NCBI RefSeq assembly: GCF_002321025.1
Contig: NZ_DCLL01000053.1
Coordinates: 97,153 to 161,152, forward strand
Length of the DNA: 64,000 nucleotides
Direction: 5' to 3'
Origin: Acinetobacter lwoffii
GTDB lineage: Bacteria; Pseudomonadota; Gammaproteobacteria; Pseudomonadales; Moraxellaceae
Shown here: piece after piece, positions 45,095 to 54,121 of the stretch
How positions within the stretch are numbered: the stretch's first letter is position 1
Layout of the letters: each line of letters opens with the position of its first letter
The notes under the pieces: generated by a model
The model's input: only the letters and a program-made list of their open reading frames with translations
Database searches by the model: none
What the model was told of the DNA's origin: nothing
Program-made: the position numbers and the translations under genes

Positions 45095-46492
45095 CTATTT
45101 CAATAACTCGACTGCTAACTGCTCGATATTAGCCATTTCTGGATGAGCGGCAGATACGTTGGCTAAGATGGTCACTGCTTTTTTCTTATTTAGATCCAAT
45201 ACCAAAATTGAGGTATGCCCTGCGGTATTCCCCCCATGCCAAATCATTTTCTGGCCATTTTCGCCTTCACGAATAAACCAACCCAATCCCATTTGGTAAT
45301 TCCCAACTTTGGCTGAAGTCGGTTGCTGGGTCAGCTGAATGGCAGGATTTTTTGCCTCAAGTTGGGCTTGCGCAAAACGTTTCATATCTTCAACCGTAGA
45401 AAGCAGCCCGCCCGCACCTAAAAACACGTCGAAATCCCAAGTTGGAATTTGTTTGCCAGTTACATCCAAAGCAGGTACAAGACGTTTGTCCGCTTGCACT
45501 TGATTCACAAAGCTACTTTGCATGCCGTATGGCTTAAAAATATATTGCTGATACAAGTTTTCTAGTGTGGTTTTTTCTGCCGAAGCCAATGTATGCCCAA
45601 GTAAACCTATTCCTAAATTAGAATAAATTGGTGCTTTGCTGTTTAACTGGTCTGCATATAAGGTCAAATTATTTTTCAGATACGCATTTAGTTTTTCTAC
45701 ATCATAATCTTTATAAGGATTTGAATCGTCATCCGTTGCCAAGTTACTTGGTAAACCCTCCAATCCTGAAGTATGGTTGGATAAATCTTTGAATTTCAGT
45801 TGAATATTATCTTTAAACTGAAATGGATAATAACGGTTGATACTATCTTCCAACCCAATTTTCTTTTGGGTGACCAATTCCGCTAAGACTGTCGCTGTAA
45901 ACACCTTGGTGATGGAACCAATGCCAAAAACAAGATCTTGATTAGCTTTCTCATGAATTTTATTGTCATGTTTATGCACACCCAAATATTGTGTTTTGCT
46001 AGGGTCTAACACAGCAATCGCTACTTGAGTATTTTCAGGAAAAGTACGTGTGGCTGCAAAAATTTTCTCTGCAAGGTTTTTTGGATAGCTTTGAATATAG
46101 TTTTCCGTTGTGTTATTAGCAGCATTTGATTCAATATATGGGCTAAATAATAAACCTGTCATTTGCTGTTGATCGTTCAGGCTCAAAGATAATTTAAGAC
46201 GATCCTTTTCAAACATCACTTTATAAATCGCTGTAGATTTACCTTTGTTCTCAATGAACTCAATATTTTGAATAGATCCTAGCTGCTTTTTGATATCTTC
46301 AGATACTTTTTTTAGCACGGTAACAGGAAAAGCTTCTTGCATTTTAGGAGAAAAACGTTGATACATTTCTTCATATGCAGCCGCGTTAAAGTCTTGATGA
46401 AACTGTGTGATTACTTTTTTTTCTAGATCAGTTTGTGAAAAAACTTGCCCCATCGTACATAATGCTGCAAGTAACACTGCCATTTTTTTCAT
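45095..46492 (-). CDS. Secreted DUF3887/beta-lactamase-fold serine hydrolase
   Basis: 465-residue exported protein. A signal peptide (MKKMAVLLAALCTMGQVFS) precedes a DUF3887-like domain (about 22-118) and a class C beta-lactamase/PBP4*-type domain. Catalytic motifs are visible: SITK at 193-196 (SxxK), YSN at 290-292 (YxN) and HGG at 419-421 in place of KTG. Members act as D-Ala peptidases, esterases or unknown hydrolases; true beta-lactamase activity is not implied. The signal-peptide style and AT-rich flanks suggest a gene acquired from another phylum, which is inference. Confidence 0.85.
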   Translation of the reverse strand: MKKMAVLLAALCTMGQVFSQTDLEKKVITQFHQDFNAAAYEEMYQRFSPKMQEAFPVTVLKKVSEDIKKQLGSIQNIEFIENKGKSTAIYKVMFEKDRLKLSLSLNDQQQMTGLLFSPYIESNAANNTTENYIQSYPKNLAEKIFAATRTFPENTQVAIAVLDPSKTQYLGVHKHDNKIHEKANQDLVFGIGSITKVFTATVLAELVTQKKIGLEDSINRYYPFQFKDNIQLKFKDLSNHTSGLEGLPSNLATDDDSNPYKDYDVEKLNAYLKNNLTLYADQLNSKAPIYSNLGIGLLGHTLASAEKTTLENLYQQYIFKPYGMQSSFVNQVQADKRLVPALDVTGKQIPTWDFDVFLGAGGLLSTVEDMKRFAQAQLEAKNPAIQLTQQPTSAKVGNYQMGLGWFIREGENGQKMIWHGGNTAGHTSILVLDLNKKKAVTILANVSAAHPEMANIEQLAVELLK

Positions 46493-46873
46493 GCTGTTGC
46501 TCTTTGTTCTAGTATTTATCTTTACATAACATAAACTATCATAATTGTTTAAATATTAAACATACTTTCATGCATGAATTTCCATTATATACGACTGATT
46601 TTAATTAAAATTCATGAATTAATTTCAGCACTTATGATTGTTTATACAGAATCTAGACTGTTCAAACAACATCACTCGTCAGCTCTAAAAATTCTGTTAA
46701 ATTAATTATTTTTAACTGTATATTTATTATGCAAACAATGCTTCAGTAACCTTTTTGTTAAACCCCATAGGCATAGTTCATGCATTGATTTAGAATCTAA
46801 TGTGTAAAAAATGCTGATGTACATTAGAAAAATAAATTATTCACTGGAATGCTGTGAATTCAAGGAGATCATC
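46493..46873. other. AT-rich intergenic region between divergent genes
   Basis: About 380 bp, very AT-rich, separating the beta-lactamase-like gene from the zinc-ribbon protein gene. It should contain both promoters. No coding frame or RNA structure I can support. Confidence 0.4.
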
Positions 46874-47122
46874 ATGCTACGTTACCAGTATCATTGTGCC
46901 TGCTGTGAAAAAGTAGTCGACTCTACAGAAAAATCATGCTCAAACTGCGGCTCACATCATATTCGCAGCCCTTTTGGTTTCTGGGTTTTGTGTCTAATCG
47001 CCTGTCTCGTTACAGCAATTGTGTTTAAAGTGGTGCATTTGTATGTGCAGTCACAACAAGAAGTTCCCGTACAACACTCTATACTGGACGTTTTAAAAGA
47101 AGAAGATAAAGGACTTCGCTAA
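46874..47122 (+). CDS. Small zinc-ribbon membrane protein
   Basis: 82 residues from the ATG at 46874, which has AAGGAG 6 bp upstream. The N-terminal half has two Cys pairs (YHCACCEK and KSCSNCGSHH) making a zinc ribbon, followed by one transmembrane helix (FGFWVLCLIACLVTAIVF) and a short charged tail. This layout suggests a membrane-anchored zinc finger; its partner is unknown. A terminator follows 17 bp downstream, giving a single-gene unit. Confidence 0.75.
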   Translation: MLRYQYHCACCEKVVDSTEKSCSNCGSHHIRSPFGFWVLCLIACLVTAIVFKVVHLYVQSQQEVPVQHSILDVLKEEDKGLR

Positions 47123-47139
47123 TTTCTTTACCTCACAGC

Positions 47140-47169
47140 AAAGACCTGTTGGTTCAAACAGGTCTTTTT
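47140..47169 (+). terminator. Rho-independent terminator after the zinc-ribbon gene
   Basis: Inverted repeat AAAGACCTGTT / AACAGGTCTTT with a 6-base loop and following T run. Confidence 0.9.
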
Positions 47170-47265
47170 ATTAATCTTGAATAGTTCAAATAGCTAGGCG
47201 GAAAATAGCCTCATCAAATCCAGATTTGATTTACAATAGTTGTGGATTTGAATGAGAGATGTGCC

Positions 47266-47472
47266 ATGGTTCAGTTAATTAAAAAAGGTGGATTACGCGA
47301 ACGTGCCAACCGTAGTCGCAGTTATCAAGGCTCTGAAAATACTGAAACCACCTTAAAGCCTAATCGTTATCAAACGGCGGTTAAAACACCAGACCATTTA
47401 CCCTCTCCTGCCCCGACCTCACCAATATCTCCAGCATTAAATGAAGATATACCACTTAATTCATTAGAATAA
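47266..47472 (+). CDS. Hypothetical small protein, disordered and Pro/Ser-rich
   Basis: 68 residues, beginning MVQLIKKGGLRERANRSRSYQG and ending in a Pro/Ser-rich acidic tail. No domain recognised; the basic N-terminus and low complexity suggest disorder. The ATG at 47266 fits GAGAG about 9 bp upstream. The last 17 bp overlap the 3' end of the convergent LysE gene. It could be a genus-specific gene; confidence is limited by length. Confidence 0.55.
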   Translation: MVQLIKKGGLRERANRSRSYQGSENTETTLKPNRYQTAVKTPDHLPSPAPTSPISPALNEDIPLNSLE

Positions 47473-48094
47473 GTGCGTCATACCATAACCACAATGCAAA
47501 TAGCAGAAATAGTCCGCCTGAAATCATATCAATATAACTCCCCAAACGCTGGTACAAGGTTTTAATTTTTGGTTGGGAAATCAACAGCATCAATAAAGCA
47601 AAGGTGATAAAGGTCTGCAAAGGAATAATCACTGCGAGCTGTGTTTTCAAATAATCTGAAGCAGATGAACTTAAGGCCAGTGAAAATACGCTACTAAAAT
47701 AGATCAGTGTTTTTGGATTAGAAAGATTGGTCCATAAGCCCAACATAAAATAGTTTTTAGCTTGCACCTGTCCATTCGTATCGTCGTCGGTCTGATGTCT
47801 ATTTTTAAAGCTATGCACACCACCCTTTAACATGGCCCATCCCATCTTCGCCAGGAACATGCCACCCAAAAGCATTAAGGCGTGCTGGATCCATGGAAAC
47901 TGGCCAATTAACACAGTAAAACCCGCAAGTGTCAGTACTACCCAAACCACGATACCGGCAGAGATCCCTGCAATAATTTTCAGGGCATTCTGGCGTGTGG
48001 TGGATGCAGCACTTTTGGCAATAAGTAAGATATCGGGGCCGGGACTGAGTTGAGCAACAAAATGCAGGAGACAGATCGTAAAAAGCAGAGACAT
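47456..48094 (-). CDS. LysE family amino-acid exporter
   Basis: 212-residue inner-membrane protein with six hydrophobic segments. The N-terminal block HFVAQLSPGPDILLIAKSA is the RhtB/LysE signature, and GLWTNLSNPKTLIYFSSVF is the second conserved block. Members export amino acids or derivatives; substrate unknown. The 3' end overlaps the small gene on the other strand by 17 bp. Confidence 0.9.
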   Translation of the reverse strand: MSLLFTICLLHFVAQLSPGPDILLIAKSAASTTRQNALKIIAGISAGIVVWVVLTLAGFTVLIGQFPWIQHALMLLGGMFLAKMGWAMLKGGVHSFKNRHQTDDDTNGQVQAKNYFMLGLWTNLSNPKTLIYFSSVFSLALSSSASDYLKTQLAVIIPLQTFITFALLMLLISQPKIKTLYQRLGSYIDMISGGLFLLFALWLWYDALILMN

Positions 48095-48159
48095 TAAAAT
48101 AAGGTAAATTTATAAAAATATATTATAACGTTTGTTCAAAGAGATTAGAAAGCTCCAAT

Positions 48160-48183
48160 AAAAAACCGAATCATCAGATTCGG
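48160..48183 (-). terminator. Rho-independent terminator after fxsA
   Basis: Inverted repeat CCGAATC / GATTCGG with a 4-base loop; on the minus strand it ends in six T residues, 29 bp beyond the fxsA stop. Confidence 0.85.
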
Positions 48184-48211
48184 CTTAAATAGAATTTTTT
48201 AAATAAAACAT

Positions 48212-48778
48212 TTATTTTGGATTGATATCTTTCATTTCAATTTTTTTCGCCTCAGGTCTCACTTCACGTGCTTCACCATCAATAATGTTGGAATCACCGC
48301 GACCTGATTGCTGATTTTGCATATCCTGCATTTGACGCATCATCTCGGCAAATGGGTTCTGGCCTTGTGCACCACCCATATCGCCCATCATGCCACCCAT
48401 CATTTTTTCCATCATGAGTTGCTGACGTTTCATCATCGCTTTCATTATAGCAGCCTTAAAAACCTGCTGAACCGCTGGAATGAGCATCAATACTGCCAAT
48501 ACGTCGGTAATCAATCCAGGAATAAGCAGAAAGAAACCTGCCAGAATTTTAGGTAAATTTCCTGTTAATGCAGGATCTGCACTCATCTGCCCCATCTGCA
48601 TTTGCTGCATTTGTGGCATTACACCGGCCGAGTATTTACGGATCAGATTCATACCAATAAAAAATGCGGCCACAAACCAGAAAAATACGTACCACATGCT
48701 CCCGACGAGGTCACCCACGCCAATCCAGACAAATACTTCTAGGATTAAGCCTGCAAGGATAATAAGAAATAATTTCAT
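48212..48778 (-). CDS. fxsA: FxsA family inner membrane protein
   Basis: 188 residues. The first ~110 residues have the FxsA pattern: three hydrophobic segments, a GVMPQMQ-like cytoplasmic loop and PKILAGFFLLIPGLITDVLAVLML. The C-terminal tail is Met/Gln-rich (repeated KMMGGMMGDMGG-type runs), longer than E. coli FxsA. In E. coli, excess FxsA relieves phage T7 exclusion by F plasmid PifA; its normal role is unclear. ATG at 48776-48778. Confidence 0.88.
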   Translation of the reverse strand: MKLFLIILAGLILEVFVWIGVGDLVGSMWYVFFWFVAAFFIGMNLIRKYSAGVMPQMQQMQMGQMSADPALTGNLPKILAGFFLLIPGLITDVLAVLMLIPAVQQVFKAAIMKAMMKRQQLMMEKMMGGMMGDMGGAQGQNPFAEMMRQMQDMQNQQSGRGDSNIIDGEAREVRPEAKKIEMKDINPK

Positions 48779-48903
48779 GAAAATTAATCTAATCTCAGTA
48801 AAATAAATAATAGGATGCTGGAATCAACTGCTTCATCAGGATCAAGCTTTTTTGATACGCTTATGTAACAATATGGGCATTATTCTATTTTTAAAGTGCG
48901 GGC

Positions 48904-49449
48904 ATGTCATTAATTATTGGGATTGACCCCGGTTCTCGTTTAACCGGTTACGGAATTATCGAAAAAGACGGCTCCAAACTGACTTTTGTTGATGCCGGCA
49001 CCATCAGAACAGAAACGACAGAAATGCCTGAACGTTTAAAACGGATCTTTGCCGGCGTGGAGCGCATTGTAAAATTTTATGGTCCCACTGAAGCTGCGGT
49101 AGAACAGGTCTTTATGGCACAAAATCCGGATTCTGCCTTAAAACTCGGTCAGGCCCGTGGTGCTGCTGTTGCGGCACTGGTCAATCTGGATTTGAAAGTC
49201 GCTGAATATACTGCGCGCCAGATCAAGCAGTCGGTAGTGGGTTATGGCGCTGCCGATAAAGAACAGGTGCAGATGATGGTAATGAATATTCTAAAACTCA
49301 GCATCAAACCGCAGCAGGATGCCGCCGATGCTTTAGCTGCTGCTATTTGTCATGCCCACGCCTCAGGCAGTATGAGTAAAATGGCGGTATTGAATGCGTT
49401 GGGTGGTATGGCACGCGGCCGGAGTCGCGTCAGTAGCCGTCGTCGATAA
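48904..49449 (+). CDS. ruvC: Holliday junction resolvase RuvC
   Basis: Cleaves Holliday junctions with RuvAB. The 181-residue protein has the RNase H-fold acidic residues: GIDPGSRLTGYGII (Asp7), AVEQVFM (Glu near 64) and DAADALAAAICHAH (two Asp near 139-142). No ruvAB are adjacent here. The basic C-terminus (RGRSRVSSRRR) probably contacts DNA. Confidence 0.96.
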   Translation: MSLIIGIDPGSRLTGYGIIEKDGSKLTFVDAGTIRTETTEMPERLKRIFAGVERIVKFYGPTEAAVEQVFMAQNPDSALKLGQARGAAVAALVNLDLKVAEYTARQIKQSVVGYGAADKEQVQMMVMNILKLSIKPQQDAADALAAAICHAHASGSMSKMAVLNALGGMARGRSRVSSRRR

Positions 49450-49452
49450 GGT

Positions 49453-49725
49453 TTAACGCAATATTATAAAGTCTTGAGCATCTAGCTCAGATTCCAGATA
49501 CTCTTGAATAACCGCTTGTACGATTGCACGAGCAGGCCCTTTCCAACTTCGTGTAATCATTTCCTGAAGTTGGGAGTCTGTTCCAGCAATAACGGCCTCC
49601 ACCTCACCTGTGCTCAAGTTCTTCACATATCCTTTCAGTCCAAGCGCCTGAGCCTGCTCGGCAAACCAGTAACGGTATCCGACTCCTTGAACTTGGCCTG
49701 AAATATTCAGTTTGATGACTGGCAC
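49453..49725 (-). CDS. Acylphosphatase
   Basis: 90-residue enzyme hydrolysing acyl-phosphates. The phosphate-binding loop is GQVQGVGYRYWF (Arg at about 18-20) and the catalytic Asn lies in YVKNLSTGEVEAV. It starts at GTG (49723-49725) with AAGGAG 6 bp upstream. It follows nnr by 10 bp and ends 3 bp from the convergent ruvC. Confidence 0.94.
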   Translation of the reverse strand: MPVIKLNISGQVQGVGYRYWFAEQAQALGLKGYVKNLSTGEVEAVIAGTDSQLQEMITRSWKGPARAIVQAVIQEYLESELDAQDFIILR

Positions 49726-49735
49726 ACTATTCTCC

Positions 49736-51193
49736 TTAGCGATTCACGACCTGATAAATCGCATGTTTCATATCCTGTGCCTGCAAGCCACGTTCGCCAT
49801 TTTTGGCCAGTTCATCGCCTGCAAGTGCATGTAGCGTCACAATTTCATGCAAATGAATTTTTTGTGCAAATTGCGCCTTTAGACTAGCAATCATACCAGC
49901 CAGTACATCCCCCATACCGCCTGTCCCCATACCGGCATTTCCAGCTGTGCATATATAAAGTTTTTCCTCCAGAATCAGACTCCCTGAACCTTTTAGCACC
50001 CACTGTCCCTGATATTTTTGTTGCAGGGCATGAATGGCTGCAATCCGATCCATTTCAACTTCCGCAGTGCTACATGCTAGCAAAGTTGCAGCTTCTCCTG
50101 GATGTGGTGTGGCATAAGTCTGGGAATTCAAAACTTGAGGCTGCTTGGCCAGAAACCATAAGGCATCCGCATCCAAAACAACCTCCAGATCAGATTGCTG
50201 AGTCAGCTCAAACCAAGCTGTATATTGTTGCTCTGACCAAGAATCACGACCTAATCCCATGCCAAAACAGACTGCATCGACCTGCTGAATCAGTGCTTGG
50301 CGTTGCTCCTGAGTTAAAAGATTGATATCACGCAGCATGATATTCGGTGCACGTGACAAAATCGCAGTATGGTGTTTTGCATCACAGACGATCGTCACTT
50401 TACCTGCTCCGGCAGCAAATGCTGCCTCTGCTGCCATGATCACTGCCCCCCCCATATCGGCATGACCACCTACAACCAAGACATGACCATAACTGCCTTT
50501 ATGACCAAAGGCTTCACGCTTCGGCAATTGAATCTGATGTGATGAAAGACAAGCAATTGGTTGAAGCTCAGTATCTGTCGGGATAGCAGAAATCAGTTCG
50601 ATCTTGCCCGCATATTCTTTGCCTTGTCCGGTAAACAGTCCTGCCTTAAGCCCTAAACCCGTGAAAGTGTAGTCAGCTTTAATCGCAACAGGCAAAGGCT
50701 GGCCGGTATTGGCATCCAATCCACTCGGAATATCAATTGAGATTTTTAATCCAGTTTGCTGATTGATCGTTTGAATAACATTTTGCCAGTCAAAGTCCAG
50801 CTGACGGTTCAGACCAATTCCGAATAATGCATCGATATAGACCTCACATTCAGATTGAAAATCAAAATGCGAATAAGGCTGCAAGCCAGCTTGCTGAGCT
50901 TCCTGCACAGCCGATGCTAAATCTTTGGAATTACCCAACTCAACTGCATAAATATCAACACTGAAGCCCGCCTGTTTGAGATATTTGGCCACAAGATAGC
51001 CATCGCCGGCATTATTACCCTGACCACAGCAGACAGCGATTTTTTTTATTTTTTGCTGGGAAAATAAAGTGATCAGCCGCTGACTAATCCCCCAGGCGAC
51101 TTGTTGCATTAAACCGTAGGAACTATTTTGCTGTTGAAACCAGCGCTGCTCCCATGCTTGTAGATCACGGCTATGGTAAACTTGTTGCTGCAT
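49736..51193 (-). CDS. nnr: Bifunctional NAD(P)H-hydrate epimerase/dehydratase
   Basis: Repairs hydrated NAD(P)H. The 485-residue protein fuses an N-terminal YjeF epimerase domain (VCCGQGNNAGDGYLVAKYL, IDALFGIGLNR, IDIPSGLDANTG) to a C-terminal ribokinase-like ADP/ATP-dependent dehydratase (VVGGHADMGGAVIMAAEAA, LDADALWFL, GTGGMGDVLAGMI). Both active-site sets look intact. It is divergent from queG with only 23 bp between start codons. Confidence 0.95.
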   Translation of the reverse strand: MQQQVYHSRDLQAWEQRWFQQQNSSYGLMQQVAWGISQRLITLFSQQKIKKIAVCCGQGNNAGDGYLVAKYLKQAGFSVDIYAVELGNSKDLASAVQEAQQAGLQPYSHFDFQSECEVYIDALFGIGLNRQLDFDWQNVIQTINQQTGLKISIDIPSGLDANTGQPLPVAIKADYTFTGLGLKAGLFTGQGKEYAGKIELISAIPTDTELQPIACLSSHQIQLPKREAFGHKGSYGHVLVVGGHADMGGAVIMAAEAAFAAGAGKVTIVCDAKHHTAILSRAPNIMLRDINLLTQEQRQALIQQVDAVCFGMGLGRDSWSEQQYTAWFELTQQSDLEVVLDADALWFLAKQPQVLNSQTYATPHPGEAATLLACSTAEVEMDRIAAIHALQQKYQGQWVLKGSGSLILEEKLYICTAGNAGMGTGGMGDVLAGMIASLKAQFAQKIHLHEIVTLHALAGDELAKNGERGLQAQDMKHAIYQVVNR

Positions 51194-51216
51194 TTCTTAT
51201 TCCCTGTCTTTGGTTT

Positions 51217-52311
51217 ATGACAACTCCCGATTCTCACGCGCAAATTCAAGTTTATCAACAAGATCCAGCCGAGCTAAAAGCATGGATTAAAGCGCAGGCT
51301 TTAGAATTGGGTTTTTCTGATTGTGTCATTGCCAAACCGGATGCTCAAGCAGAATTAGCACGCTTACAGGAATATCTGGATCGTGGTTATCATGGTGACA
51401 TGAAGTTTCTGGAAGAGAATTTGGAAAAACGTGCCAATCCCACTTTGCTAGTTCCCGGCACACGCAGCATTATCTGTGTGCGTATGGATTATCTGGTCGA
51501 GGTACCAGAACCACGTTATATCTCTTATGCACCCAACTCTGCCATTATCGCGCGTTATGCCCGTGGCCGAGATTATCACAAAACCATGCGGGGTCGCCTG
51601 AAAACTCTGGCAACAAGAATCCGGGGAAAAATCGGAGATTTTGAATCACGCCCATTTGCCGATTCTGCGCCAATTTTTGAAAAATCGCTGGCTGAAAGTG
51701 CCGGCATGGGCTGGACAGGTAAACACACCCTGCTGATTCATAAAACATCAGGCTCATTCTTTGTGCTGGGTGAACTGTTTACTTCACTGGAACTGCCCTT
51801 TGATGAACCCGCGACCAAACATTGTGGCTCCTGTACTGCGTGTATCGACATCTGTCCGACTCAAGCCATTGTCGAGCCTTATATGTTAGATGCTCGCCGC
51901 TGTATCGCCTATCTGACCATCGAATATAAAGGCATTATTCCAGAAGATTTGCGACGCGGAATTGGTAACCGGGTTTTTGGTTGTGACGATTGCCAGCTGA
52001 TATGTCCATGGAACAGTTTTGCCCAAGTGACCTCGATAGAGGATTTTCATCCGCGGCATGGACTGGATCAAGTGAGTTTACTGGATTTATGGCAATGGGA
52101 TGAAGCCACCTTTTTAAGTGCGACTGAAGGCAGTCCGATGCGTCGTACGGGTTATCAAAGCTTTATGCGCAATATCGCCATTGGTTTGGGCAATGCACCC
52201 TTTGATGGGCAGATTATTCCGGCCCTTCAGCAACAGCGTGATCAGCATGATGAAATTGTGCAGGTACATATCGATTGGGCCATTCAAGAACAACTGGCAA
52301 AATCCAGCTAA
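51217..52311 (+). CDS. queG: Epoxyqueuosine reductase
   Basis: Cobalamin- and iron-sulfur-dependent last step of queuosine synthesis in tRNA. About 364 residues with both 4Fe-4S motifs: CGSCTACIDICPT and CDDCQLICPW, plus the RNPTLLVPGTRSIICV-like (KRANPTLLVPG) cobalamin-domain start. The ATG at 51217 (MTTPDSHAQ) aligns with relatives; an earlier start would overlap nnr. E. coli has the same divergent queG/nnr pairing. Confidence 0.95.
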   Translation: MTTPDSHAQIQVYQQDPAELKAWIKAQALELGFSDCVIAKPDAQAELARLQEYLDRGYHGDMKFLEENLEKRANPTLLVPGTRSIICVRMDYLVEVPEPRYISYAPNSAIIARYARGRDYHKTMRGRLKTLATRIRGKIGDFESRPFADSAPIFEKSLAESAGMGWTGKHTLLIHKTSGSFFVLGELFTSLELPFDEPATKHCGSCTACIDICPTQAIVEPYMLDARRCIAYLTIEYKGIIPEDLRRGIGNRVFGCDDCQLICPWNSFAQVTSIEDFHPRHGLDQVSLLDLWQWDEATFLSATEGSPMRRTGYQSFMRNIAIGLGNAPFDGQIIPALQQQRDQHDEIVQVHIDWAIQEQLAKSS

Positions 52312-52436
52312 TTTTCTCTCACTATTAAAATATATTTCAACTTTACCTAGATTCACAGTTTCACTTAAAAGCCTTACACATCCGTGTTTCAGACTATGGC
52401 ATAAATAAAAATAGTCAGAAATGAAGTGGAGGAAAG

Positions 52437-52640
52437 ATGATGTCATCAAAAAATCCAAATCAAGAACTGCTTGAGCAGCTTCAGCATGACCAGCAGAAGC
52501 AACAACAGCAGCAGCCGCAACATGGCCCGATTAATTCCCCAAAAAACAATCAGCATGAACAGGATCAGCGCGTGTTTAACAAGCAGCACCGTAGTGATCT
52601 GCATGGCCAGGATATTCATGGAAATCACAGTAATAAATAA
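52437..52640 (+). CDS. Small Gln/His/Asn-rich hypothetical protein
   Basis: 67 residues of low complexity: a Q-rich run after LLEQLQHDQQK, then Asn/His/Asp-rich sequence. No known domain; probably disordered. Support comes from a strong GGAGG site about 4-8 bp before the tandem ATGs and a hairpin terminator at 52656 closing a single-gene unit. It is likely a small stress- or surface-associated protein of the genus, but the function is unknown. Confidence 0.6.
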   Translation: MMSSKNPNQELLEQLQHDQQKQQQQQPQHGPINSPKNNQHEQDQRVFNKQHRSDLHGQDIHGNHSNK

Positions 52641-52655
52641 TCTGGCAACTGAAAA

Positions 52656-52682
52656 ACAAAGCTCACCTCGTGTGGGCTTTGT
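52656..52682 (+). terminator. Likely terminator after the Gln-rich gene
   Basis: Inverted repeat ACAAAGCTCAC / GTGGGCTTTGT (one G-T pair), 5-base loop. The T run after it is weak. Confidence 0.6.
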
Positions 52683-52773
52683 CATTTATATAAGGTCATA
52701 TTTTGCTAGTGAAGCAAAAGCTTATTTTTATTAAGATGAACCGAATGATAAATAAGCATAGATAGGGAAAGAG

Positions 52774-53775
52774 ATGAACAGTAGTGATGCGGTACGTAAT
52801 GATTGGTCACGTGAAGAAATACAAGCACTTTATCAGCAGCCTTTAATGGATTTAGTATTTCAGGCGCAACAGGTTCATCGTGAACATTTCACTGCGAATA
52901 CCGTTCAGGTGAGTACCCTGCTCTCGATTAAAACCGGTAAATGTCCTGAAGACTGTAAATACTGTTCACAATCAGCGCATTATGATTCCAAACTGGAAGC
53001 TGAAAAACGTATTGCTGTGGATAAAGTGATTCAGGAAGCCAAACAGGCGCTGGCCTCAGGAAGTTCACGCTTCTGTATGGGGGCTGCATGGCGCAACCCG
53101 CATGAACGCGATATGCCTTATGTGCTGGAAATGGTACGTGAAGTTAAAGCACTCGGTCTGGAAACCTGCATGACACTGGGGATGCTAAATGGATCGCAAG
53201 CTGAACGCTTGAAAGATGCAGGACTGGATTATTACAACCATAATCTGGACACTTCTCGTGAATACTATTCACATATCATCAGCACGCGTAGCTTTGATGA
53301 TCGTCTGGATACTCTGGATCATGTGCGTCAGGCTGGTATGAAAGTTTGTAGCGGCGGTATTGTGGGTCTGGGTGAAAGCCGTGATGACCGGATTGGTTTA
53401 TTGTATGAACTTGCAACTTTGGCGATTCATCCGGAATCTGTGCCGATTAATATGTTGGTGCCGATTGAAGGCACACCGATGGCAGATGTAGAAAAATTGG
53501 ATGTGATTGAATGGATTCGGACCATTGCCGTGGCACGCTTGCTAATGCCTAAAAGTTATATTCGCCTTTCTGCCGGCCGCGAATCCTTAAGCGATTCGGA
53601 TCAGGCTTTGGCGTTTATGGCCGGTGCCAATTCTATTTTTTCTGGTGAAAAACTGCTGACGACCCCTAATACATCCCAAGGCCGGGATCAGCAACTTTTT
53701 GCAAAATTAGGTTTAGTTGCAGAACAGCCAAAACCGAGTGTTCGCAGTCTGGCTACAGATGCAATGGCAAGTTAA
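52774..53775 (+). CDS. bioB: Biotin synthase
   Basis: Radical-SAM enzyme inserting sulfur into dethiobiotin. The 333-residue protein has the radical-SAM cluster motif CPEDCKYCSQSAHY (about 50-63), YNHNLDTSREYY, and RLSAGRESLSDS with the conserved Arg of the 2Fe-2S site. AGGGAAAG lies just before the ATG. It stands alone here; no other bio genes are adjacent. Confidence 0.96.
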   Translation: MNSSDAVRNDWSREEIQALYQQPLMDLVFQAQQVHREHFTANTVQVSTLLSIKTGKCPEDCKYCSQSAHYDSKLEAEKRIAVDKVIQEAKQALASGSSRFCMGAAWRNPHERDMPYVLEMVREVKALGLETCMTLGMLNGSQAERLKDAGLDYYNHNLDTSREYYSHIISTRSFDDRLDTLDHVRQAGMKVCSGGIVGLGESRDDRIGLLYELATLAIHPESVPINMLVPIEGTPMADVEKLDVIEWIRTIAVARLLMPKSYIRLSAGRESLSDSDQALAFMAGANSIFSGEKLLTTPNTSQGRDQQLFAKLGLVAEQPKPSVRSLATDAMAS

Positions 53776-53782
53776 TCACTGT

Positions 53783-54031
53783 TTAAGTTGATAAACTCGC
53801 AGAAAAGTTATGTGCAGTAATTAAAATGCCATAACGGGCATTCAGATAATCTCCGACTCGGATTTGATCTACTCCATTGGCATGATGCACCATCAGCGCT
53901 TGCGTGACTGCATCATAACTAAAGGAGTCATAACTATCTTGATGCAGGCTGAGCCAGTGCAGCGTATCTGCCAGCTTGCTGTCTACGATATAGGTATCTG
54001 CATGAAAATCTTTACTCATATGCCTGTTCAT
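53783..54031 (-). CDS. Hypothetical small protein
   Basis: Up to 82 residues; an ATG four codons later (54017-54019) is an equally good start. The sequence (WLSLHQDSYDSFSYDAVTQALMVHH, IRVGDYLNARYGILITAHNF) looks like a folded, soluble protein with a C-terminal strand. No family recognised. It converges with bioB, 7 bp apart. The terminator at 54086-54109 isolates it from the upstream microprotein gene. Confidence 0.55.
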   Translation of the reverse strand: MNRHMSKDFHADTYIVDSKLADTLHWLSLHQDSYDSFSYDAVTQALMVHHANGVDQIRVGDYLNARYGILITAHNFSASLST

Positions 54032-54085
54032 CGTGATGAAATTTCCCTTTAATTTTAACGGAAATTAGCCCATAACAAGCATAAA

Positions 54086-54109
54086 AAAAGTGAGCCATTG
54101 CTCACTTTT
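54086..54109 (-). terminator. Rho-independent terminator after the 37-residue microprotein
   Basis: Perfect 10-bp inverted repeat AAAAGTGAGC / GCTCACTTTT with a CATT loop. On the minus strand it is followed by seven T residues, 13 bp past the small gene's stop. Confidence 0.9.
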
Positions 54110-54121
54110 CTTGCAAAAACT

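Noticed and set aside
45095..46492. True beta-lactamase conferring resistance
   Set aside because: The third motif is HGG rather than KTG and the protein has a DUF3887 domain; the fold does not prove beta-lactam hydrolysis.
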